Source of the DNA: Flavobacteriales bacterium
GTDB lineage: Bacteria > Bacteroidota > Bacteroidia > Flavobacteriales > Flavobacteriaceae
DNA length: 5,666 bases
NCBI GenBank assembly: GCA_027033875.1
Contig: JALVKK010000063.1
Span: 1 to 5,666 of the forward strand
Direction: 5' to 3'
The position numbers and the translations under genes are program-made. Positions 1 to 5,666 of the stretch are shown one piece after another (positions within the stretch are counted from its first letter, which is position 1; each line of letters opens with the position of its first letter). The notes beneath the pieces were generated by a model. It made no database searches and was not told the origin of the DNA. It saw only the letters and a list, made by a program, of their open reading frames with translations.

Positions 1-4
1 TGAA

Positions 5-73
5 ACTCTGTGGTAAAATAAGACTTAACCACAGAGTAGCACAGAGTATGTTTTCACAGAGTAACACTGAGTA
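5..73. repeat. CACAGAGTA short-repeat cluster with inverted repeat
   Basis: ACTCTGTGGT at 5-14 and ACCACAGAGT at 28-37 are perfect 10-bp inverted arms around a 13-nt spacer that itself contains TAAG-a-CTTA. The right arm begins a run of direct copies of CACAGAGTA at about 30, 40, 55 and 65, the last with one change (CACTGAGTA). This resembles dispersed intergenic repeats remembered from Bacteroidota genomes. No function can be assigned. It may begin before the window. Confidence 0.75.
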
Positions 74-90
74 AAATCTGAAATCAATTA

Positions 91-155
91 AACCATATAA
101 GACACATAAGAACACAAAAGAAAAACTTATATGAACTTATGTGCCTTATGTGGTT
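91..155. repeat. Imperfect 20-bp inverted repeat downstream of mfd
   Basis: The arms at 91-110 and 136-155 (AACCATATAAGACACATAAG against CTTATGTGCCTTATGTGGTT) match at 18 of 20 positions. The 25-nt A-rich spacer contains a further partial copy, CTTATAT. The two differing positions are both transitions. It could form a hairpin in the mfd 3' transcript, but it lies more than 110 nt past the stop and has a large loop, so it is not called a terminator. Confidence 0.8.
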
Positions 156-161
156 CAAAAA

Positions 162-200
162 AAATCTGAAATCTGAAATCTGAAATCGAAAATCTGAAAT
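162..200. repeat. AAATCTG heptamer tandem repeat
   Basis: Three exact tandem copies of AAATCTG at 162-182 are followed by a partial AAATC, a short interruption and another AATCTGAAAT to 200. An isolated copy and a half (AAATCTGAAATC) sits at 74-85. The array is non-coding. Confidence 0.85.
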
Positions 201-205
201 CCCCA

Positions 206-217
206 CACTTTCCACTC
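206..217. repeat. CACTT heptamer fragment downstream of mfd
   Basis: CACTTTCCACT at 206-216 contains two CACT units 7 bp apart. The same 11-mer occurs within the longer array upstream of mfd (3708-3718), so this is probably a small member of that repeat type. Confidence 0.5.
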
Positions 218-225
218 AAACACCC

Positions 226-273
226 GGTCACTTCGATACAATTTTTTCCTTCGTCAAAAATCACTCAGCAACC
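226..273. repeat. CACTTCG...CTCAG dispersed element, degenerate copy
   Basis: GGTCACTTCG at 226-235 and CTCAGCAACC at 264-273 bracket a T-rich interior. The outer ends, GGTCACT and AGCAACC, form a degenerate inverted repeat (the perfect partner would be AGTGACC). The right end touches the mfd stop codon. A second member of the family, CACTTCG...CTCAGTGACC, lies at 3658-3679 beyond the other end of mfd. Confidence 0.55.
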
Positions 274-3200
274 TACTGAAGCGCTAACAAATTTTCTAAA
301 GCTATTTCTACACTATCAACCCCGTCAAACACCAAATACAAGCGTTGATTGTTCTGTGTTTTCTTTTCTTTAAATTGACAACAAGCTGTCTGCTGTACTT
401 TTTGTAAAATTTGCCCGAAAATAGCCGATTGATAATAAGGCGAATCGGGATTAGATACAAAATACGCCAACATTTTGCCTTTTTTAATAACCAGTTTTTC
501 AAAACCCAATTGTTCCGCTGCCCACTTCAGTCGTACGGATTGCAACAAGTCAACAGTCGGCGCCGGTAAAGGCCCAAAACGGTCTTCCAATTGCAGTTTA
601 AAGCGTTCCAACTCCTCTTCGCTTTTCAGGTTAGCAAGTTCGTTATACAAATTGAGCCGTTCGGTTGCCTGTCCGATATAATCATTCGGAAAGAGAATTT
701 CAAAATCGGTTTCCACTTGTGTTTCCACTTTAACCCCCGGCGTTTTACCTTCCTGTTTGAGCAAATCTTTAAATTCGGTTGTTTCAAGTTCTGCAACAGC
801 TTCTTTCAATATTTTTTGATAAGTATCAAACCCCATTTCATTGATAAAACCGCTTTGTTCGGCACCCAGCAAATCACCGGCACCGCGGATTTCCAAATCT
901 TTCATGGCAATTTGAAACCCGCTACCAAGTTGTGTATAAGTTTCAACAGCTTCTATCCGCTTGCGTGCATCATACGTCATAGCACTGTACGGTGGCGTGA
1001 TGAAGTAACAAAACGCCTTCTTATTACTCCGTCCCACGCGCCCGCGCATTTGGTGCAAGTCCGCCAAGCCGAATTGATGTGCATTGTTGATAAAAATGGT
1101 GTTGGCGTTAGGTACGTCCAAGCCGTTTTCAATAATCGTTGTAGCTACCAACACATCAAATTCACCGTTGATAAAGTCCAGCATCAGGCGTTCCAGTTTC
1201 TTACCTTCCATACGCCCGTGTCCGATACCGATACGTGCTTCGGGCACCAAACGTTGCAACATACCCGCCACTTCCTGAATATTTTCAATCCGGTTGTGAA
1301 TAAAAAACGCTTGTCCCTTGCGTTGAATTTCATAGCTAATCGCATCGCGGATAATTTCCTCATCAAAACGAATGACTTGCGTTTCAATCGGATAGCGGTT
1401 TGGCGGCGGCGTATTGATGACCGACAAATCGCGCTCGTTTATCAATGAAAACTGAAGCGTACGCGGAATAGGCGTTGCCGTCAACGTCAATGTATCAATA
1501 TTTTTACGAATGACTTTGAGCTTTTCTTTGACCGACACGCCGAATTTCTGTTCCTCATCTATAATCATCAAGCCCAAGTTTTTGTATTTAATCTTGTCAT
1601 TGACCAGCGCATGCGTCCCGATGATAATATCAATTTTGCCTTCGGCAAGGTCTTTTTTGATTTGCGTTTTTTCTTTGGCAGTTCTAAACCGGTTCAGATA
1701 ATCAATCACCACCGGAAAATCTTGCAAACGCTCACTAAAAGTTTTGTAGTGTTGAAACGCCAAAATGGTCGTCGGCACCAAAACAGCTACTTGCTTGCCG
1801 TTATCCACCGCTTTAAACGCCGCCCGTATCGCCACTTCCGTTTTCCCGAAACCCACATCGCCACACACCAAACGGTCCATGGTTTTCTCGCTCTCCATAT
1901 CTTTTTTTACTTCTTGAACAGCTTTGTATTGGTCAGGCGTGTCTTCGTACATGAAAGAAGCTTCCAATTCATTTTGCAGATACGAGTCCGCCTGATACCG
2001 GAAGCCCTTTTCCAGTTTGCGCTCTGCATAAAGTTTGATAATATCGAATGCTAATTTTTTTAGCCGTTTTTTGGTTTTCTGCTTGAGCAGTTTCCATGCA
2101 CCACCACCTAATTTGTTGATTTTCGGCTCTTTACCGTCTTTGGCATTGTAACGGCTGATTTTGTGCAAACTGTGTATGCTGACAAACAAGCGGTCGCCGT
2201 TTTTATAGACAATTTCGATGACTTCTTGCTCTTTGCCGGCTCGTTCTATTTTTTGCAAACCACCAAACTGCCCGATCCCATGGTCAATATGCACCACATA
2301 ATCGCCTTCTTTAAGAGACGTCAGTTCTTTGAGCGTTACGGCTTGTTGTTTGCGAGTATTTTTCCGGATTTTAAACCGGTGGTAACGTTCAAAAATCTGA
2401 TGATCGGTATAGCACACCAAACGATTATCCTTATCAATAAAACCGCGATACAACGGCAAAACCAAAGTGTCAAAATCCACCTCAACTTCCATATCGTCAA
2501 AAATGGCTTGCAAACGTTCGGCTTGTTTGTCATTGGTACAAAAAATGACATTGCTGATACTTTCTGCCGTATTTTGTTGCAAATTTTCCGTCAGCAAATC
2601 AAAACTTTTATTGAAAACCGGTTGCGGTTGAATATCAAAGTTTACAACAGCATCTGCTTGCTCAGGTTTGTTTTCCAACAATTGAAAAGCTTGTAATTTT
2701 TCTTCAAAACTGTCCCCTTTACAAAATAATTCCTCCGGTTTTAAGTGTTGCGTTTCGGTGTTAAGTTGCTCAAATTGTTGACCGGCTTTATCATACAATT
2801 TATCCAATACCGACAGACTTGCCCGCCGGTCTTTAAGATAAATCAAGGTGTTTTTCTTGATATAATCCAAAAAACTTTGGCGTTGTTGTATCAAAGTTTT
2901 ATCGGACAAATTTGGAATAATCTGCACCGATTTCAGCTTTTGATCGGATAGTTGCGTTTCTATATCAAAACTGCGAATGCTTTCCACTTCATCATCAAAA
3001 AGTTCTATGCGATAGGGTTCGTCATCACCATACGAAAACACATCGAGAATACCGCCACGAATAGAAAACTCGCCCGGTTGTGTTACAAAATCGACTTGTT
3101 CAAATTGGTATTCAAACATCAAGTCGTAGAGAAAATCCATAGACAATTTGTCGCCAAGCTTTATTTTGAGCGTATTGCTTATCAATTCCTTTTTGACAAC

Positions 3201-3593
3201 AACTTTTTCAAACAAAGCCGCCGGGTATGTTACGACTATCTGCGGTTTTTGTCGCGACTGCAAGTGGTTCAACACTTTGGCACGCTGCAAAACGTTGGCG
3301 TTGTCCGTTTCTTCAATTTGATACGCCCGCCTGTACGATTCCGGAAAAAACAAAACCCGGTTTTCACCGACCAAATTTTGAAAATCGTTGTAGAAATACG
3401 CCGCTTCTTCCTTATCGTTGAAAATCAACAAAAAAGGACGAATCTGTTGCTGATACAAAGCCGAAAACACAAAACTCAACGCTGACTCCCGCAAGTTTTC
3501 AATACCGGTCCGGCTACCTGATTGTAAAGCGGAAATCAATTCGTTTTGCTTCGAACTTTGTTGATATATATGTAAAATGTCTTGAAGTGTCAA
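273..3593 (-). CDS. mfd: Transcription-repair coupling factor Mfd (complete, TTG start)
   Basis: This gene encodes the SF2 ATP-dependent DNA translocase that pushes RNA polymerase off template lesions and hands the site to UvrA for nucleotide excision repair in the cytoplasm. The 1106 residues are close to the family norm (E. coli 1148). The N-terminal UvrB-like module has a degenerate nucleotide site near residues 31-40 and the signature PGEFSIRGGILDVF at 173-186. The CarD-like RNA polymerase-interaction domain spans about 427-482 (GDYVVHIDHGIG). The translocase core has Walker A GDVGFGKT at 578-585, DEEQ at 679-682, TATP at 705-708 and QMRGRVGR at 848-855. The TRG region is about 883-915 (EIRGAGDLLG), followed by the C-terminal autoinhibitory domain. 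All key motifs are intact. The stop is TAG. No in-frame ATG lies near the N terminus and an in-frame TAA lies 33 bp upstream, so TTG at 3593 is the best start. An ATT nine bases earlier is a less likely alternative. The leader is A-rich without a Shine-Dalgarno sequence. The gene is divergent from comM. Identity is very secure; the exact start is less so. Confidence 0.97.
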   Translation of the reverse strand: MTLQDILHIYQQSSKQNELISALQSGSRTGIENLRESALSFVFSALYQQQIRPFLLIFNDKEEAAYFYNDFQNLVGENRVLFFPESYRRAYQIEETDNANVLQRAKVLNHLQSRQKPQIVVTYPAALFEKVVVKKELISNTLKIKLGDKLSMDFLYDLMFEYQFEQVDFVTQPGEFSIRGGILDVFSYGDDEPYRIELFDDEVESIRSFDIETQLSDQKLKSVQIIPNLSDKTLIQQRQSFLDYIKKNTLIYLKDRRASLSVLDKLYDKAGQQFEQLNTETQHLKPEELFCKGDSFEEKLQAFQLLENKPEQADAVVNFDIQPQPVFNKSFDLLTENLQQNTAESISNVIFCTNDKQAERLQAIFDDMEVEVDFDTLVLPLYRGFIDKDNRLVCYTDHQIFERYHRFKIRKNTRKQQAVTLKELTSLKEGDYVVHIDHGIGQFGGLQKIERAGKEQEVIEIVYKNGDRLFVSIHSLHKISRYNAKDGKEPKINKLGGGAWKLLKQKTKKRLKKLAFDIIKLYAERKLEKGFRYQADSYLQNELEASFMYEDTPDQYKAVQEVKKDMESEKTMDRLVCGDVGFGKTEVAIRAAFKAVDNGKQVAVLVPTTILAFQHYKTFSERLQDFPVVIDYLNRFRTAKEKTQIKKDLAEGKIDIIIGTHALVNDKIKYKNLGLMIIDEEQKFGVSVKEKLKVIRKNIDTLTLTATPIPRTLQFSLINERDLSVINTPPPNRYPIETQVIRFDEEIIRDAISYEIQRKGQAFFIHNRIENIQEVAGMLQRLVPEARIGIGHGRMEGKKLERLMLDFINGEFDVLVATTIIENGLDVPNANTIFINNAHQFGLADLHQMRGRVGRSNKKAFCYFITPPYSAMTYDARKRIEAVETYTQLGSGFQIAMKDLEIRGAGDLLGAEQSGFINEMGFDTYQKILKEAVAELETTEFKDLLKQEGKTPGVKVETQVETDFEILFPNDYIGQATERLNLYNELANLKSEEELERFKLQLEDRFGPLPAPTVDLLQSVRLKWAAEQLGFEKLVIKKGKMLAYFVSNPDSPYYQSAIFGQILQKVQQTACCQFKEKKTQNNQRLYLVFDGVDSVEIALENLLALQ

Positions 3594-3609
3594 AGTATTA
3601 ATTTTTTTG

Positions 3610-3639
3610 CAAAGATACGCAATGAGTTAAAAGTTGAAA
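3610..3639 (-). promoter_or_regulatory. Candidate Bacteroidota-type promoter of mfd
   Basis: Read on the minus strand, TATCTTTG at 3617-3610 matches the Bacteroidetes -7 consensus TAnnTTTG exactly. It ends 16 nt before the TTG start, so the predicted leader is only about 10 nt. The -33 partner (consensus TTTG) would be TTTC at 3639-3636, 18 nt upstream, a three-of-four match. That weak element lies inside the 14-bp tandem repeat. The -7 match is seen directly; promoter activity is inferred. Confidence 0.6.
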
Positions 3640-3657
3640 GTTAAAAGTTGAAAGTTA
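3625..3657. repeat. 14-bp tandem repeat (AGTTAAAAGTTGAA) at the mfd promoter
   Basis: Two exact copies of AGTTAAAAGTTGAA (3625-3638 and 3639-3652) are followed by a partial AGTTA. The unit divides into two related heptamers, AGTTAAA and AGTTGAA, so the base period is 7 bp. The array overlaps the expected -33 region of the mfd promoter. Confidence 0.85.
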
Positions 3658-3683
3658 CACTTCGGCAGGCTCAGTGACCTGAG
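3658..3683. repeat. CACTTCG...CTCAGTGACC dispersed element
   Basis: CACTTCG at 3658-3664 and CTCAGTGACC at 3670-3679 match the end blocks of the element at 226-273. CTCAG-TGAC-CTGAG at 3670-3683 is a small perfect hairpin. The sequence resembles a short dispersed repeat common in Bacteroidota intergenic DNA; its function is unknown. Confidence 0.6.
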
Positions 3684-3700
3684 TTGTAAGTTTGACCACG

Positions 3701-3741
3701 CACTTGGCACTTTCCACTTTACCGCTTTCCACTAAGCACTT
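3701..3741. repeat. Degenerate CACTT heptamer array
   Basis: CACTT-like cores begin at 3701, 3708, 3715, 3723, 3730 and 3737, with spacings of 7, 7, 8, 7 and 7 bp. Four are exact CACTT; the others read CGCTT and CACTA. Flanking units read GCACTT or CCACTT. It is non-coding. Confidence 0.7.
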
Positions 3742-3756
3742 TATCAAAAAAAACAC

Positions 3757-3782
3757 CCGACATCCGACATCGAATATCCGAC
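3757..3782. repeat. CCGACAT heptamer tandem repeat
   Basis: Two exact copies of CCGACAT (3757-3770) are followed by a diverged unit, CGAATAT, and a partial CCGAC. It is a further array of 7-bp period in the same intergenic region, about 40 bp upstream of the comM -7 box. Confidence 0.75.
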
Positions 3783-3819
3783 TTTAAAAAAAAATCATCA
3801 ATTCCTCAAAAAAAATCCC

Positions 3820-3827
3820 TAACTTTG
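3820..3827 (+). promoter_or_regulatory. Candidate -7 promoter element of comM
   Basis: TAACTTTG matches the Bacteroidetes -7 consensus TAnnTTTG exactly and ends 37 nt upstream of the ATG, giving a predicted leader of about 30 nt. No convincing TTTG or TTG -33 element lies 17-23 nt upstream, where the sequence is a run of A and TC-rich bases. The assignment rests on the -7 box and its position. Confidence 0.55.
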
Positions 3828-3864
3828 TACTTTATTTTTCTATTAATGTATAATTTTTATTTCT

Positions 3865-5400
3865 ATGCTTACAAAAGTTTTCGCCGCCGCTATTTATGGA
3901 ATCGACGCCCACCACGTAACCATTGAAGTCAATGTTGACAAAGGAATCGGCTATCATTTAGTCGGGTTGCCCGACAAAGCCGTTAACGAAAGTAACTACC
4001 GAATTACCGCTGCACTTCAAAATGTCAGTTACCGCTTACCCGGAAAGAAATACATTATCAATATGGCACCTGCAGATCTTCGCAAAGAAGGTTCTGCCTA
4101 CGATTTACCTATTGCCATAGGCATTTTGCACGCCACCGGACAAGTCATAACCGATGATTTGGAAAAATATATGATTATGGGGGAACTATCCCTTGACGGT
4201 GGTTTGCAACCCATCAAAGGGACTTTACCTATCGCCCTTAAAGCTAAAGAATTAGGATTTGAAGGCATTATATTGCCTGCTCAAAACGCCAAGGAAGCCG
4301 CTATTGTAAACGATTTAAAAGTTTACGGTGTCGAAAATATTTTAGATGTCATTCATTTTTTTGAAGGTAAAAAAGATTTGGAACCCGTTCAAATCGATTT
4401 GGAAGAATTATTTTACAAACAACTGGAATTCCCCGAATTTGACTTTGCCGATGTCAAAGGGCAAGAAACCGTCAAGCGTTGTTTGGAAATAGCCGCAGCC
4501 GGCGGACATAATATCATCATGATAGGACCTCCCGGAAGCGGTAAAACCATGCTTGCCAAACGCATTTCAGGTATATTACCGCCAATGGAATTGCAAGAAG
4601 CATTGGAAACCACCAAAATTCATTCGGTTGCCGGCAAACTCAAAAACGAAATCGGTATCATCAGCCAACGACCCTTCCGCAGTCCGCATCATACCATTTC
4701 GGATGTGGCTTTGGTAGGCGGTGGCAGTTATCCGCAGCCCGGAGAAATCTCGTTGGCACACAACGGGGTCTTGTTTTTAGACGAATTACCCGAATTTAAA
4801 CGTACCGTTCTCGAAGTCATGCGACAACCTTTGGAAGACCGTGAAGTTAATATTTCACGCGCCCGCTTTTCGGTAACTTATCCTGCCAGTTTTATGTTGG
4901 TCGCCAGTATGAATCCCAGCCCTTCGGGTTATTTTAACGATGGTGACAGCCGCATGACTTCCAGTCCCGCGGAGATGCAACGCTATTTGAACAAAATTTC
5001 CGGTCCCCTACTCGACCGCATCGATATTCACGTAGAAGTCAATCCCGTGCCTTTTGACAAACTGTCCGACGAACGCCGCGGTGAACCGAGTAAAGTCATT
5101 AGAGAACGCGTCATTACCGCCCGCAAAATTCAAACCCAACGCTTCGCCGGTAATGACAAAATCCACTACAATGCCCAAATGAACAGTAAAGAAATCAGAA
5201 AATATTGTCAACTGGATGATACATCTTTGAACTTGCTCAAAAATGCGATGGAAAAACTCAATCTGTCAGCACGCGCCTATGACCGTATCTTAAAAGTAGC
5301 CCGGACCATCGCCGATTTGGAAAACACCAAAAATATCGAAAATCATCATATAGCCGAAGCTATTCAATACCGTAGTTTAGATAGAGACGGATGGATATAA
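3865..5400 (+). CDS. comM: YifB/ComM-family Mg-chelatase-like AAA+ ATPase (complete)
   Basis: This 511-residue protein, full length for the family, belongs to the YifB/ComM group. The characterised Vibrio cholerae ComM is a hexameric helicase that promotes branch migration when incoming DNA recombines into the chromosome. A role here in recombination is inferred from homology. An N-terminal ChlI/Lon-like S5-fold domain (about 1-165) carries GLPDKAVNES at 34-43 and KEGSAYDLPIA at 74-84. The AAA+ core (about 190-395) has Walker A GPPGSGKT at 221-228, Walker B VLFLDE at 302-307, sensor-1 Asn350 and GPLLDRIDIHVEV at 380-392. A C-terminal Mg_chelatase_C domain (about 400-498) has a sensor-2-like LSARAYDRILKVART at 467-481. 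The usual zinc-site cysteines are absent: NPSPSGY at 350-356 replaces NPCPCGY, and the following Cys pair is also missing. ATG at 3865 fits the family's N terminus (MLTKVFAAAIYGID). The leader is A/T-rich with no Shine-Dalgarno. It is apparently transcribed alone. Confidence 0.95.
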   Translation: MLTKVFAAAIYGIDAHHVTIEVNVDKGIGYHLVGLPDKAVNESNYRITAALQNVSYRLPGKKYIINMAPADLRKEGSAYDLPIAIGILHATGQVITDDLEKYMIMGELSLDGGLQPIKGTLPIALKAKELGFEGIILPAQNAKEAAIVNDLKVYGVENILDVIHFFEGKKDLEPVQIDLEELFYKQLEFPEFDFADVKGQETVKRCLEIAAAGGHNIIMIGPPGSGKTMLAKRISGILPPMELQEALETTKIHSVAGKLKNEIGIISQRPFRSPHHTISDVALVGGGSYPQPGEISLAHNGVLFLDELPEFKRTVLEVMRQPLEDREVNISRARFSVTYPASFMLVASMNPSPSGYFNDGDSRMTSSPAEMQRYLNKISGPLLDRIDIHVEVNPVPFDKLSDERRGEPSKVIRERVITARKIQTQRFAGNDKIHYNAQMNSKEIRKYCQLDDTSLNLLKNAMEKLNLSARAYDRILKVARTIADLENTKNIENHHIAEAIQYRSLDRDGWI

Positions 5401-5425
5401 ATTTCGGTTTATATTATCTCATTTT

Positions 5426-5462
5426 CTGTTGAAAGGTGTCGCTCCTACGGAGCTTTTAACAG
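5426..5462 (+). repeat. Hairpin repeat copy A, possible comM terminator
   Basis: The core GGTGTC-GCTCC-TAC-GGAGC has a perfect 5-bp stem (5441-5445 with 5449-5453) and a 3-nt loop. This copy also has outer arms CTGTTGAAA (5426-5434) and TTTTAACAG (5454-5462), nine pairs including one G-T, so GGTGTC bulges out on one side. It starts 26 nt after the comM stop and the inner stem is followed by TTTT, so it could end comM transcription. The U-run is short, so that role is only possible. Confidence 0.7.
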
Positions 5463-5477
5463 TTATCCTAATTGAAT

Positions 5478-5506
5478 TACTACCAAGATGTCGTCCCTAC
5501 GGGACT
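5478..5506 (+). repeat. Hairpin repeat copy B
   Basis: TACTACCAAG (5478-5487) leads into ATGTC and a perfect stem GTCCC-TAC-GGGAC (5493-5505). The stem bases differ from copy A but pair fully. It is in the same orientation as copy A. Confidence 0.8.
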
Positions 5507-5534
5507 ATATTTTGCACACATATTTGTTATTAAT

Positions 5535-5565
5535 GAGCGTCGTAGAGGCGAAACCTTGGTAGTAG
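5535..5565 (-). repeat. Hairpin repeat copy C
   Basis: On the minus strand it reads TACTACCAAG, GTTTC, then GCCTC-TAC-GACGC. Four of five stem pairs form, with one mismatch in the middle. Its TACTACCAAG block (5564-5555) is the exact inverted partner of the one in copy B. Confidence 0.75.
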
Positions 5566-5582
5566 ATGAAACAATAAAAGAA

Positions 5583-5618
5583 TACCATTGAGCCTCATAG
5601 AGGCGACACCTTGGTAAC
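5583..5618 (-). repeat. Hairpin repeat copy D
   Basis: On the minus strand it reads TTACCAAGGTGTC and then a perfect stem GCCTC-TAT-GAGGC (5604-5592). An outer TACCA (5583-5587) can pair with TGGTA (5612-5616). Its stem restores the pair that is mismatched in copy C. Confidence 0.8.
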
Positions 5619-5639
5619 GTAATCAACAAAAAATCCTAT

Positions 5640-5666
5640 TAAGCGCCGTTAGGTGCGACATGTTTG
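5640..5666 (-). repeat. Hairpin repeat copy E, cut by the window edge
   Basis: On the plus strand GCGCC (5643-5647), loop GTTA and GGTGC (5652-5656) form five pairs including one G-T. GACAT follows, the complement of the ATGTC block seen in copy B. The loop is 4 nt instead of 3. The element continues past the end of the window. Confidence 0.65.

Noticed and set aside
591..1448. Plus-strand open frame of 285 codons opposite mfd
   Set aside because: It lies wholly antisense to conserved mfd translocase and C-terminal coding sequence and its translation shows no recognisable domain. It is best explained as a shadow frame.
2163..3485. Other plus-strand open frames of 60-180 codons opposite mfd
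   Set aside because: All overlap conserved mfd sequence, lack start context and show no domain signatures.
3588..3593. TTGACA on the minus strand, an exact sigma-70 -35 hexamer
   Set aside because: It is formed by the first two mfd codons (TTG ACA), and Bacteroidota primary sigma factors use a different consensus.
3849..3854. TATAAT 10 nt upstream of the comM ATG
   Set aside because: It would leave almost no leader, has no fitting -35 hexamer, and the phylum-type TAACTTTG box at 3820-3827 is better placed.
3846..3926. Small out-of-frame ORF (26 codons) overlapping the comM start
   Set aside because: Its product is dominated by the codons of comM read out of frame, and the comM ATG at 3865 matches the family N terminus. 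There is no positive evidence for translation.
5426..5666. Possible CRISPR array, because short repeats recur about every 50 bp
   Set aside because: Copies are too diverged, point in both directions, have differing loops and short cores, and no cas gene is present.

Overview
The window looks like chromosomal DNA from a member of the Bacteroidota. The evidence is modest GC content with A/T-rich spacers, starts with no Shine-Dalgarno sequence, two exact matches to the phylum's TAnnTTTG -7 promoter element, a YifB/ComM protein carrying NPSPSGY where most bacteria have NPCPCGY, and gaps filled with short dispersed repeats of a kind common in this phylum. The sequence alone does not settle the class or genus.

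Two complete, divergently transcribed housekeeping genes fill most of the window. On the minus strand, 273-3593 encodes Mfd, the transcription-repair coupling factor. On the plus strand, 3865-5400 encodes a YifB/ComM-family AAA+ ATPase. Both are DNA-processing motor proteins. Mfd removes RNA polymerase stalled at lesions and recruits UvrA, and ComM homologues drive branch migration of recombination intermediates during natural transformation. They share an intergenic region of 271 bp but have separate promoters, and nothing shows that they act together.

The three gene-free stretches (1-272, 3594-3864 and 5401-5666) are each under 300 bp and hold almost only repeats. Region 1-272, downstream of mfd, is a mosaic: a CACAGAGTA direct/inverted repeat, a 20-bp imperfect inverted repeat, an AAATCTG heptamer array and a CACTTCG/CTCAG element. 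Region 3594-3864 holds three more arrays with a 7- or 14-bp period, a second CACTTCG/CTCAG element, and the two promoters. Region 5401-5666, downstream of comM, holds five copies of a small hairpin repeat, two in plus and three in minus orientation, spaced 44-55 bp apart. Stem sequences differ between copies while pairing is largely kept.

No RNA gene, insertion sequence, CRISPR array or defence gene is visible. The least explained signals are the hairpin repeat cluster after comM and the repeated 7-bp periodicity of unrelated arrays on both sides of mfd.
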